Below, piece by piece: positions 50,805-58,955 of a DNA stretch of 64,000 bases (its first letter is position 1; each line of letters opens with the position of its first letter). Source of the DNA: Bacteroides uniformis (GTDB taxonomy: Bacteria > Bacteroidota > Bacteroidia > Bacteroidales > Bacteroidaceae); NCBI RefSeq assembly GCF_025147485.1, contig NZ_CP102263.1:3547501-3611500 (forward strand). The letters are read 5' to 3'. Below the pieces are notes generated by a model that was given only the letters and a program-made list of their open reading frames with translations, did not search any database and was not told the DNA's origin. A program made the position numbers and the translations under genes.

Positions 50805-52502
50805 TTATAGCTTTATCTTAAGTATCTTTCCTCCATATCCTTCGACGGCCACATTAGTAGCCTTGTAGGGAAGCAGACTTATGTTTTCTTCTTTTCCGCT
50901 GAGCAGCTCCGTAGCTTTGTACTGGTCCATCTGCGGTATTTGCAGGAAGTCAAAAGCATGAGAAGGAATATTTATGGCAAGGTCTGCCGAGATATGGTCG
51001 AAGTTCACGACGAACAGCAGCAGGTCTCTCTCAAATTTGCGCAGGAATGTATATTGCTTATGTTCATTAAAGCGCCATCCGTTGACATTGGCATACATCA
51101 AATCGAAGAAAGCCCCCTGAGAGATGGCCTTTTCTTCATTGCAAAGAGTCAGTAGCCGTTTATAAATGCTGTATAGGTGTTTCTGGTCCTCCGTCAGCAT
51201 CTTGCCGTCGAACTTGCCGCCATTGCGCCAACGACGGATGGTATCTACACTCCAATAGTCAAAGATGGTTGTACGTCCGTCCCGGCCGCTGAAACCTTCA
51301 CTATCCATGCCCAGCTCACCAAACTCCTGACCGAAATAAATCATCATCGGATTGGTGTTCATGCAGGCTGACACAATGAGTGCCGGAATCGCCTTGCGTG
51401 GGTTACTGGCAAAAAAGTCGGAAGCGATACGTTGCTCGTCATGGTTTTCCAGAAAGTTCAGCATGCGTTTTTCTATACCTCCCAGACTTTGCCAAGAGCG
51501 GGTGATGGCAGTTGCCGATTCATACCCGCAAGTAACAGCCCGCAAGGTATCATAAAGTCCTACTTTGTCGTATAAATAATCAAACTTGCCACGGAACAAG
51601 TAATTCTTGTATTCTCCCGGGTTATAGACTTCGGCTATAAACAGCAGGGAGGGATATTGCTCCTTTACCTGCGGGATTGCCCATTCCCAGAACTCTACGG
51701 GAACCATTTCGGCCATATCGCAACGGAAACCGTCTATATTCTTTCCCGCCCAGAACAGCATGATATCCAGCATCTTGGTCCATGTGTCGGGAATGGGGTC
51801 GAAATGGCAAGTCCCGCCGTTCTGATAATCCACTCCATAATTCAACTTTATAGTTTCGTACCAATCGGTGATGTTTGGATAAGCGTCAAAACGGTTGTTT
51901 CCGGTAGCTTTTGCCGGAAACTCCCTATAAGGTTCGGCGGCTGCACCTTTCATGTCAAATTGGCCATGCAGTTCCGATTTCGGGATATAATAGAAGTTAT
52001 TATATGGGCTGAACGCATAATTGGTATCATCGTTTGAACCCAGTTGTGAAGTGCCATCCGGCTGGGCATCCGAGTGATATTGACGGGCTACGTGGTTGGG
52101 AACAAAATCTATGATAACCTTCAGACCGCTACGGTGAGTGCGCTGCACCAGATTCTCAAACTCTCTCATACGCTCCGGTACGTCCTTGGCGAGATCCGGA
52201 TCGACATCATAGTAGTCCTTGATGGCATAGGGAGATCCGGCTTTACCTTTCACAATGGCCGGATGGTCGGGTTGGATATTGTGACGGCGGTAGTCAGTTT
52301 GCGTAGCATGCTCGATGATGCCCGTGTACCATATATGTGTAGCGCCAAGCTTCTTGATTTCTCCCAACGCCTTGGCTGTAAAGTCAGCCATCTTGCCGCA
52401 TCCATTTTCGGTGATGCTGCCATTATTGATGCAGTGGTTATTGTTGTTTCCGAATAGTCGGGTGAACACTTGATAAATAATCAATTTGTTTTCGTCGTTC
52501 AT
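50805..52502 (-). CDS. Cytoplasmic GH13 alpha-amylase
   Basis: 565 aa, no signal peptide. GH13 motifs: VIIDFVPNHVA, nucleophile Asp in DGFRCDMAEMVP, acid/base Glu in LFIAEVYNPG, and FLENHDEQRIA. An intracellular amylase or maltodextrin-acting enzyme, sensibly located near glgB for glycogen turnover. The C-terminal beta domain is complete. Confidence 0.88.
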   Translation of the reverse strand: MNDENKLIIYQVFTRLFGNNNNHCINNGSITENGCGKMADFTAKALGEIKKLGATHIWYTGIIEHATQTDYRRHNIQPDHPAIVKGKAGSPYAIKDYYDVDPDLAKDVPERMREFENLVQRTHRSGLKVIIDFVPNHVARQYHSDAQPDGTSQLGSNDDTNYAFSPYNNFYYIPKSELHGQFDMKGAAAEPYREFPAKATGNNRFDAYPNITDWYETIKLNYGVDYQNGGTCHFDPIPDTWTKMLDIMLFWAGKNIDGFRCDMAEMVPVEFWEWAIPQVKEQYPSLLFIAEVYNPGEYKNYLFRGKFDYLYDKVGLYDTLRAVTCGYESATAITRSWQSLGGIEKRMLNFLENHDEQRIASDFFASNPRKAIPALIVSACMNTNPMMIYFGQEFGELGMDSEGFSGRDGRTTIFDYWSVDTIRRWRNGGKFDGKMLTEDQKHLYSIYKRLLTLCNEEKAISQGAFFDLMYANVNGWRFNEHKQYTFLRKFERDLLLFVVNFDHISADLAINIPSHAFDFLQIPQMDQYKATELLSGKEENISLLPYKATNVAVEGYGGKILKIKL

Positions 52503-52534
52503 TTCTTTGTTTTCTATGTTATAGAATGGTTATT

Positions 52535-53344
52535 TTATTCTTTCCAAATGCTGCCTTTGTCAATGAGCAGGCGTTCCAATATATCATTGGTCGTATTATA
52601 TCCCTGCATGAATATCTCCTCCGCCTTTTCCAGCTCTGTATTGCTGTATCCTTCCAAGTTATAAGGTTCTATCAGCAAATCAGCCTTCTCGCGTTCAGGA
52701 AAAGAGTTGGAGCGGAACATAAAATTATAGGAACGTAAGGCAATGCTCACAATGTTCATTTTATACTTGGTTGCCATCAAAGGGCTGACATTCACGGCAA
52801 TCACTTTTTCGCATATACGGCGGAGGGTAGAGACAGGCAGGTTCATCAGCAGGCCTCCGTCCACGTAATGGGTGCCGTCTATATTGACCGGGGCAAACAA
52901 TACCGGCATGCAACACGAAGCTGCTACGCGTTCGGCGATGTCACCCTTATGGAAATGTACCAAACGTCCATGGTCCAGATCAGTAGCTGTAATAATCAGA
53001 GGAATTTGCAGTTCTTCCAGTTTTTTGGATTTCAAATTGCTTTTCAGGAAATCGATGAATTCTCCCAATTCAAACAATCCGACTTTGGGAATCACCAGTT
53101 TGGTCAGGTCCTGAAACTTGTGCCCGGCAAAGTAGTCAAGAACTTTATGCGGTTCATTGCCGTCGGCGTAGAATACCCCGGCCAAGGCTCCGGCGCTGAC
53201 TCCGGAAAGTATATTGGGCTTTATGTCATGTTCCAATAAGGATTGCATGGCACCCAAATGGGCAAAGCCTTTGATGAAACCGCCGCTTAAGGCAAAACCT
53301 ATTGGATATTTTTTAGTGAACCAGTTGTTCGTTACTACTTCCAT
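52535..53344 (-). CDS. Patatin-like phospholipase
   Basis: 269 aa from the ATG at 53344 (MEVVTNNWFTKKYPIGFALS); the frame further upstream to 53425 is less likely. Oxyanion motif SGGFIKGFAHLG, Ser of the dyad in SGVSAGALAGV, Asp in YVDGGLLMNLP: a complete Ser-Asp dyad. Acyl hydrolase of membrane lipids. Precedes the amylase by 32 bp. Confidence 0.88.
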   Translation of the reverse strand: MEVVTNNWFTKKYPIGFALSGGFIKGFAHLGAMQSLLEHDIKPNILSGVSAGALAGVFYADGNEPHKVLDYFAGHKFQDLTKLVIPKVGLFELGEFIDFLKSNLKSKKLEELQIPLIITATDLDHGRLVHFHKGDIAERVAASCCMPVLFAPVNIDGTHYVDGGLLMNLPVSTLRRICEKVIAVNVSPLMATKYKMNIVSIALRSYNFMFRSNSFPEREKADLLIEPYNLEGYSNTELEKAEEIFMQGYNTTNDILERLLIDKGSIWKE

Positions 53345-53429
53345 GTTGAAAATATGATATATTGTTCGGCACGAAATTAATGATTTTATTGTAGGGAGAA
53401 AGGAAAATAGCGGAAAAAAGTTCAAAGTA

Positions 53430-53516
53430 TTAAGAGAAAAGTCTTCTCTATTAAGGAGAAAGTTTTTCTTAGTTAGGGAAAAAGTTTTTATCAGTTAAGA
53501 AAAAACTTTGTTTATG
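53430..53516. repeat. Four imperfect 21-22-bp tandem units
   Basis: Units start at 53430, 53451, 53473 and 53495, each opening TTAAG or TTAGG followed by an A-run and AGTTTTT-type T-run. The step is two helical turns. They lie in the presumed leader/promoter of the patatin gene. Confidence 0.65.
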
Positions 53517-53561
53517 GTTTGCGGATGTCTATCCCAAGCCTTGGGATAGACATCCGCAAAC
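53517..53561. repeat. 45-bp near-perfect palindrome
   Basis: 22-bp arms (start GTTTGCGGATGTCTATCC) around a single central C. A partial third arm (GGGATATGTATCCGCA) follows at 53563-53579. No T tract. Might extrude as a cruciform or fold into a long RNA hairpin upstream of the patatin gene. Confidence 0.8.
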
Positions 53562-53629
53562 TGGGGATATGTATCCGCAGTGTGCGAACAAAGTTTTAGG
53601 ATTAAGGGATACTGTTTGAGAATATACGT

Positions 53630-53808
53630 TTATTTCTTTGCGATTGCTTTCAGCAGTGCATATCCTCCAAACCACTGAATCAGCATGCCCGGAATGCCCA
53701 TACGGAAATCTTGCACTGCCAAAAAGAAATTACCGCACAGTGCCCATTCAAAGGCCGTACCGATAATTTGATAGGAGAGGATTACACCCAGCAATGCCAA
53801 TAAAGAGA
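53630..53808 (-). pseudogene. ECF transporter S component, C-terminal half
   Basis: From the target duplication the frame reads SLLALLGVILSYQIIGTAFE onward to GGYALLKAIAKK and a stop at 53630, two membrane helices. It has no start codon of its own; the visible GTG lies in transposon DNA. It continues exactly the frame broken at 58548, so this is the severed end of that gene. Confidence 0.85.
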
Positions 53809-53849
53809 CCCAATTATATACTTTAATGCACCAATCACACAAAAATAAA

Positions 53850-53881
53850 AGCCGCACCCAAATTCAAACTTAGGTGCGGCT
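53850..53881 (-). terminator. Terminator of the 138-aa passenger gene
   Basis: 9-bp stem AGCCGCACC/GGTGCGGCT with a 14-nt loop; on the minus strand TTTTATTTTT follows. 40 bp past the stop at 53922. Confidence 0.8.
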
Positions 53882-53921
53882 ATTTTAGAAAAATTTATTA
53901 TATCCATATTATTAATTCATA

Positions 53922-54338
53922 CTAACAGAAAACAATATAGTTAAAATAACAAGTTATATTAGCATTTTCTTTTTGCAATCTTATATCACCTGTTGTACCA
54001 TTAAAACTAACCTTAAGTGTATTTTTTAGCTCAAGTTTTTTTAACGTAAACTCAACATCATAAATCTTTATATCAAATGTCATAACAGCACCATTATCAG
54101 CTTTAGGAATTAATAAACATGACGGTATTGGTATATATGGAGTTCTATTATTCCATTCTGAAATTGTATTTTCTATCCATATAAACAAATAATTCCAAGG
54201 TGCTCCACCAGGGTTTACGGTATAATCAGAATTATCAAAAGTAATACTACGTGATTGCCAATTCAAGTATTCTTTAAATCTTGCATTTATATCCGCTTTT
54301 GTAGGACACTCATTTGATGCCAAATCATTCCAAGCCAT
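53922..54338 (-). CDS. Passenger protein 4, unknown
   Basis: 138 aa starting MAWNDLASNECPTKADINARF in two parts, beta-rich, without signal peptide or membrane segment. A strong Shine-Dalgarno (AGGAAGGAGG) precedes the ATG. It stands as its own unit with terminators before and after. No family recognised. Confidence 0.6.
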   Translation of the reverse strand: MAWNDLASNECPTKADINARFKEYLNWQSRSITFDNSDYTVNPGGAPWNYLFIWIENTISEWNNRTPYIPIPSCLLIPKADNGAVMTFDIKIYDVEFTLKKLELKNTLKVSFNGTTGDIRLQKENANITCYFNYIVFC

Positions 54339-54443
54339 AATGTGCCTCCTTCCTGCTCAGGATTTTACAATTTCCTTTAAGATGTTTAACACATTTACGA
54401 GGTGGTACACCAATGGTGGATTTCGTCACTTGATTACCTAAAT

Positions 54444-54453
54444 GGGGGGGGGG
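54444..54453. repeat. 10-G homopolymer upstream of passenger 4
   Basis: Ten G in a row (plus strand), 106 bp upstream of the 138-aa gene start. Such tracts slip in length during replication and can switch promoter spacing; whether this one does is unknown. It is also a place for assembly error. Confidence 0.5.
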
Positions 54454-54517
54454 ATATTAGGAATCTTTCTTTACACATAAATCTGTATTTCAATTTATGA
54501 TTTATATATGTATAAAA

Positions 54518-54557
54518 CAAGACCGTATCTCAATACTTATACTTTGATACGGTCTTG
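54518..54557 (-). terminator. Terminator of the three-gene passenger operon
   Basis: 12-bp stem CAAGACCGTATC/GATACGGTCTTG with a 16-nt loop, followed on the minus strand by TTTTATAC, 22 bp after the 253-aa gene's stop. Confidence 0.85.
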
Positions 54558-54578
54558 CCAAAATTCTCTATATTCAAA

Positions 54579-55340
54579 TCATTTCTTCAACACTTTAGCT
54601 ATTTTTCCAAATAGTCCAGCTTTTTTATAATCCCATTCTTCTGCTTTCTTTTCAAAATACGGTATCATCTTATTGTGCTCATCCAGACATTTCAATCTCA
54701 TCAATTTAGTATCAAATTCAGTCCGACACCTACGATAATCTTCTTCATCCATTGACTTCAACAATGGGCCTAATATAGGTATAGGAGGAGCAGGTGCAAA
54801 ATATTCTGCTACATCTTCTACCAAATGGGAAAGTCTGTCTATCAGTTTTTTTACTTGTACATCGGTTGTTTTATTTTCATCTTTATTTGTATTCTCTATC
54901 TTTTCCACCTTCTTCACAACTTCTACCTTCTTTTGGGAAAAAGCTTCAAACGGGAACATATAAACTACTGAACATTGTTCAATGGCAGAATTAGACTTCA
55001 AATAAGCAGAAACATAAGGCTCATTACCCAAAATGTCCTTATTATCTCTTTTGTTTTCATTTCTCGCCTTAGCATTCCAACGGAAATCGCTATCAACCAT
55101 TGAATTAGCCCAAGTACACCAAGCAATAGTACCCCCTACCATCCAAACTTTAAAATACTTATCGCCTTCTTCTCCCGCATATTCAAATGCTTTCTGCGGA
55201 CTCAAAATGATAATATCACTTTGATTAATATCCGTAAAATTAACTTGCTTTCCTTTACGCAAAGCATTCACGATTTTATCAAACAATACTTCATTGTTTG
55301 CTTTCAAATACTCTAAAACTGAATTTTCATTATTGCTCAT
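54579..55340 (-). CDS. Passenger protein 3, unknown
   Basis: 253 aa. Residues 1-130 look like one alpha/beta domain with Trp-rich VWMVGGTIAWCTWANSMVDS and a FRWNAKARNENK loop. A Lys/Glu coiled-coil linker (~135-160) leads to a helical domain with DRLSHLVEDVAEYFAPAPPI. No catalytic motif. 20 bp downstream of the membrane-protein gene, so part of the same operon. Confidence 0.65.
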   Translation of the reverse strand: MSNNENSVLEYLKANNEVLFDKIVNALRKGKQVNFTDINQSDIIILSPQKAFEYAGEEGDKYFKVWMVGGTIAWCTWANSMVDSDFRWNAKARNENKRDNKDILGNEPYVSAYLKSNSAIEQCSVVYMFPFEAFSQKKVEVVKKVEKIENTNKDENKTTDVQVKKLIDRLSHLVEDVAEYFAPAPPIPILGPLLKSMDEEDYRRCRTEFDTKLMRLKCLDEHNKMIPYFEKKAEEWDYKKAGLFGKIAKVLKK

Positions 55341-55360
55341 ATCTTCTCATTTTAATGTTT

Positions 55361-55633
55361 CTACCCAATTATCAAATTTCCGATAAACCACACTGCAAAA
55401 GCTGTCATATTGGCTACACCAAGTTTCTTTATAAAGATACCGAATGCAGAATTTACCCAAAAATCTCTTGGGGCAATCGTTACTTCCACACTCAAAGCAT
55501 ATCCTATAAAGAATGCTATAATACCAAATACTCCAGCAAGTCCCGAAGCTGCACTTTCAGCCCAAAACATAATATCTATTGCAACTAATGCAATGATATT
55601 CAATACTAACAATACGAATGTTATACAACCCAT
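55361..55633 (-). CDS. Passenger protein 2, small membrane protein
   Basis: 90 aa with three membrane helices (FVLLVLNIIALVAIDIMFW, GLAGVFGIIAFFIGYALS, MTAFAVWFIGNLIIG). 7 bp downstream of the UDG-like gene. May be an effector or anchor of the cassette; unknown. Confidence 0.65.
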   Translation of the reverse strand: MGCITFVLLVLNIIALVAIDIMFWAESAASGLAGVFGIIAFFIGYALSVEVTIAPRDFWVNSAFGIFIKKLGVANMTAFAVWFIGNLIIG

Positions 55634-55640
55634 AATTCTA

Positions 55641-56459
55641 CTATTTTAATGATTCAACAATTTCATCTACATATACATTTGCAACATTTTCAGTTGTTGC
55701 TTTAATATCTTCTAATATTGGAAACCTTTTGACTATCGCTCCTCGTGCAGTTCCCGACAAATGCGGCAACATTATTGATTTGGCATTTACCACACATTTA
55801 TCTAAAACCTCTTTCGCTTTCTTACCTAAACAAACACAAAGATTTGGTCTCACTAAGTCTAATTCTTTTTGCAATATATCAGTATATACCTCTAATTTAC
55901 TTTCTAAACAGGTTTTAGACATTTCTCTATCATGTACAAAATACTTATTCGCATCAGTCAGGTATATTGCAAACTCTTTCTTAATCAGACTATTAATCAA
56001 CAAATCTGCCATTTTACCACCACTTCCACTTTTTCTATGGGTTGCATCATGCAGCCCAAATGGACTTGATACTATCGCATCATGGCATTCTTCATACCAT
56101 TTCGCATCACGTAACGGGTCTTGCGCAATAAGCATAATTCGGACATTATCGACTTGAACATTAAACCAAGTCGGCAAATCCAAACCTATTGCACCTTTAT
56201 CTGTAAAATCTTTTCTAAACAATGGATTCAAAATGGGAATACAAACAGAGGTAGTATCTGTATATCCATTAAAAGGCTTCAAATCATCGGAAAACTCTTT
56301 TTGCCATTCTGCATACGAGAAGTCATAGCACTTTCTCATTTGCTTATAACGAGCCTTTAACATATCTAATTGCTGAATACCCAACAATTCATCAGCAACT
56401 AACTTTGGAATATCATCCGACAAATGACAATCATTGCAGAAGACTGTTATCATACACAA
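55641..56459 (-). CDS. Passenger protein 1, UDG-superfamily-like
   Basis: 272 aa. VRIMLIAQDPLRDAKWYEEC (residues ~107-126) resembles glycosylase motif A, and IMLPHLSGTARGAI near residue 230 resembles the HPS-type motif; LDLVRPNLCVCLGKKAKEVL is the strand-helix seen between them in many UDG-like proteins. The N-terminal ~90 residues are an extra domain with a C-x-x-C-like pair (FCNDCHLSDD). Uracil removal, or base recognition without catalysis, are both possible. First gene of the operon. Confidence 0.65.
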   Translation of the reverse strand: MCMITVFCNDCHLSDDIPKLVADELLGIQQLDMLKARYKQMRKCYDFSYAEWQKEFSDDLKPFNGYTDTTSVCIPILNPLFRKDFTDKGAIGLDLPTWFNVQVDNVRIMLIAQDPLRDAKWYEECHDAIVSSPFGLHDATHRKSGSGGKMADLLINSLIKKEFAIYLTDANKYFVHDREMSKTCLESKLEVYTDILQKELDLVRPNLCVCLGKKAKEVLDKCVVNAKSIMLPHLSGTARGAIVKRFPILEDIKATTENVANVYVDEIVESLK

Positions 56460-56734
56460 TCACTTTGCGCTCCCCCAGTCTCAAAGAAAGCATTTTCTAA
56501 AATAGGGAAGGCGCAAGACTGTTATCAAATTCCGTCAATGGGTTCTGGACTACCTCTGCACCGAAAAATGAAAACAGCTCACGCCTTTGGCTGTATATCA
56601 ACACATCAGTGCTATATATGCAAACCAAAGGGAGCATTCTTTCATATTCCTCAGTGCAGGTGAATTGTCCAGATTCATTGACAAGGAATAAGCTAAACGC
56701 TTCCTAAACTATGTCTGTCCCTCTTGGGACAATG

Positions 56735-56742
56735 CAAATATA
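56735..56742 (-). promoter_or_regulatory. -7 box for passenger operon
   Basis: TATATTTG on the minus strand, about 275 bp before the UDG-like start, implying a long leader across 56460-56730. That leader has no gene I can support. Confidence 0.4.
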
Positions 56743-56812
56743 GGAACTATTTAGCAAAAATGCTACTTCGTGAACTGCTCTTTTTCTATTTTCAATTCAA
56801 ATTTACCTATTC

Positions 56813-57778
56813 TTATGGGGAAATCAAACTTTGATACTTTAATCTTTTATATGCTGACATCGTAAAATAAGTAAATCTTTCAACATCTGTTAGTCCTCTC
56901 GTATTATATCTAAATGCAAATTCATCACAGTATTTATCCAAATGCTTTGGACTTACTTTATGATATATTCCTAATATTCCACGTTTCAAGTGTGACCAAA
57001 ATCCTTCAATACTATTGGTATGGAATCCGTCTTTTACATATTCACCAGTACTATGTTCAACTACTTTATGAATATAATTTTTCGATATTCCAGTATAACC
57101 TTTCCATCCATCTGTTATAACGGTAGAACCTTCCTTGACTAAAGTATTGATTATCGTTTTCAAAACCTTTCCACCGGTATTTGGAACAACGGCTGTATAG
57201 GCCATTCCATTAGATAATAGACCTACTACGGGAGTCTTTACTTTAAGGCTTCTTCCTTGTGCATTCTTTACTCTACCTTTATTCTTACCACCGACATAGG
57301 TTTCATCAACTTGTGTCATATCATTAAATTGAACTACAAGCTTGTCTTTCAAATTATGTCTTATCCGTTCCAACATAAACCAAGCTGTTTTCTGTGTTAC
57401 ATCTATATCCTTAGATAATTGTATGCTACTTATTCCTTTCTTATGGGCTAAGAATATATACAATGCATAGAACCATTTCTTTAATGACACATGACTACCT
57501 TCAAACATTGTACCAATAGTAACCGTAAATCTTTTCTTACATCGTTTACATTTATATAGTCCTTTAAATTCTCCATTAGACTTTAACTTATAATGCTCTT
57601 TCGTTTGACAATTACAGTGTGGGCAAATCGGTTCTCCACGCCATTTAATATCTTCAAGAAATTCTCTGCATGATTTTTCATCATAAAAGGATTTCATCAA
57701 ATCAATAAATGACTTTACTTCTCGCATTTGTTTATTCTTCTTTATTATTTCTACAATATTGATTATTTCTGTTTCCAA
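56813..57778 (-). CDS. IS1595-family (ISXO2-like) transposase
   Basis: 321 aa. N-terminal zinc ribbon (CPHCNC near residue 52, CKRCKK near residue 77), HTH (ISSIQLSKDIDVTQKTAWFM), and the catalytic core: Asp in TQVDETYVGGKNKG, Asp in VITDGWKGYTG, and the C-terminal HTNSIEGFWSHLKRGILGIY with YCDEFAFRYN. Complete, so the element may be active. Confidence 0.93.
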   Translation of the reverse strand: METEIINIVEIIKKNKQMREVKSFIDLMKSFYDEKSCREFLEDIKWRGEPICPHCNCQTKEHYKLKSNGEFKGLYKCKRCKKRFTVTIGTMFEGSHVSLKKWFYALYIFLAHKKGISSIQLSKDIDVTQKTAWFMLERIRHNLKDKLVVQFNDMTQVDETYVGGKNKGRVKNAQGRSLKVKTPVVGLLSNGMAYTAVVPNTGGKVLKTIINTLVKEGSTVITDGWKGYTGISKNYIHKVVEHSTGEYVKDGFHTNSIEGFWSHLKRGILGIYHKVSPKHLDKYCDEFAFRYNTRGLTDVERFTYFTMSAYKRLKYQSLISP

Positions 57779-58529
57779 TTGACATGTTATTTTTATTATA
57801 TAAATATAATAAAAAATCCTAACATATAAAACATAAGTGATTAAAAATTAGATACTTAAATAAACAATTGGATATAATTATCATATACATATATCCTGTA
57901 ATTATTGCTCATTTATAATCATTAACCAAGTGCTTCCAGTACGATACTTGGAACACTTGGTTTTTACTACCATGAAAACTACTTTGGCGAATTATACCCA
58001 AATCCAATCTCAAGTGTTATCTACTTAGGATTCTTTAACAAAATTCTTTGATTCACTTGAAAACACGGTTAAAAACAGAACTTGACTGCCGTAAACAATC
58101 AAGTTCTTAATGCAAATTTACCAATCTCCCTTAATCAATTCGATTAAGGACTTAATCAGCCAAATGCGGTATAATATTTGGTAGATTTTTACTGTAAAAC
58201 ATAAAACGCTGTGAAGCGTTCTAATCAATTCTTTTAATTTTTTCATAATTATAATCTCTCCATTTGAGGAGATTACAGTATTTATTTACCGCTTTTTACC
58301 AAATTTGGCTGATTTACATAAAGGAGCATTATTTAACCTTTATAAATCGGTTTTCTGATACTGAAAACCGATTTTTTTATCGAATTTCGACTATTATCTA
58401 TGATATTAGAAACAAAGTTTAACAGAACTAACGTTTTGATTCACTTGAAAACGGGCATAAAAAATAGGGAAACCTAAAAGATTTCCCCATTGAAATAAGA
58501 TATAAATAGATAGAATTAAAATTAGTACA
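57779..58529. other. ~750 bp structured non-coding stretch of the transposon
   Basis: No reading frame of note. A hairpin of AACCAAGTG type followed by TTTTTA (about 57921-57965), a strong terminator-like hairpin ATCGGTTTTC/GAAAACCGAT plus seven T (about 58345-58378), and two direct repeats of GATTCACTTGAAAAC (about 58051 and 58438). Could hold one or two small RNAs or just transposon end sequence. Confidence 0.5.
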
Positions 58530-58547
58530 TTAAAGTATATAATTGGG

Positions 58548-58886
58548 TAAAGAGATATTCTTGGCATAGCGTGCAGCAAGAGCGGCGGTTCCGGCCAGCA
58601 GACCGGACTTTATAAGTATGGCCGGCAACACGGCTGCTGCAGGCATGGCAAAAAGCAGATGATTGATGACCGGAGACAAGAGAGCCGTCAGCAGACCTAC
58701 CTTGAAACCATATTTATAAGCAGCTATCAGTGTAAAGAAATAGATGGGAAGCAACGTCGGACCGCCTGCTGGGACCAGATGGCAGAGTTGCGGCAAGGCG
58801 ATGTTTCCTGCCACGAACAGCAGGGCGAATAGATAGGTCTTTACGTTGCCGAAAGGCAAAGAATAAAGTTTTGCAGATGTTTCCAT
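58548..58886 (-). pseudogene. ECF transporter S component, N-terminal half
   Basis: 113 codons from the ATG at 58886 (METSAKLYSLPFG; an in-frame ATG at 58904 is possible) to the insertion. Hydrophobic helices such as YLFALLFVAGNIALPQL and AAAVLPAILIKSGLLAGTAA, ending RYAKNISL. After the insertion only PNYIL and a stop follow. Joined to 53630-53808 it makes a ~169-aa S-component-like membrane protein, of the kind that binds a vitamin for an ECF importer. The natural ligand is unknown. Confidence 0.8.
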
Positions 58887-58955
58887 TTGTATAATATTAT
58901 GCATTAGTTGATAAATCTATTTTTATTATGACTGTTTAAAACTGAAAAGGTTTAA

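Larger units (their letters stand above)
53809..58547 (-). mobile_element. IS1595-family transposon with passenger genes
   Basis: 4,739 bp. The ends are inverted copies of CCCAATTATATACTTTAATG, with two further partly matching blocks, flanked by the 8-bp target duplication TAAAGAGA at 53801-53808 and 58548-58555. An 8-bp duplication is typical for IS1595. Encodes an ISXO2-like transposase and four passengers, all on the minus strand. It disrupted an ECF-type transporter gene, which reconstitutes in frame on removal, so the insertion is recent. Confidence 0.92.

Noticed and set aside
53630..53857. A free-standing 75-aa membrane protein
   Set aside because: It would start at a GTG inside transposon terminator DNA. 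The sequence from the target duplication on is the severed C-terminus of the ECF gene.
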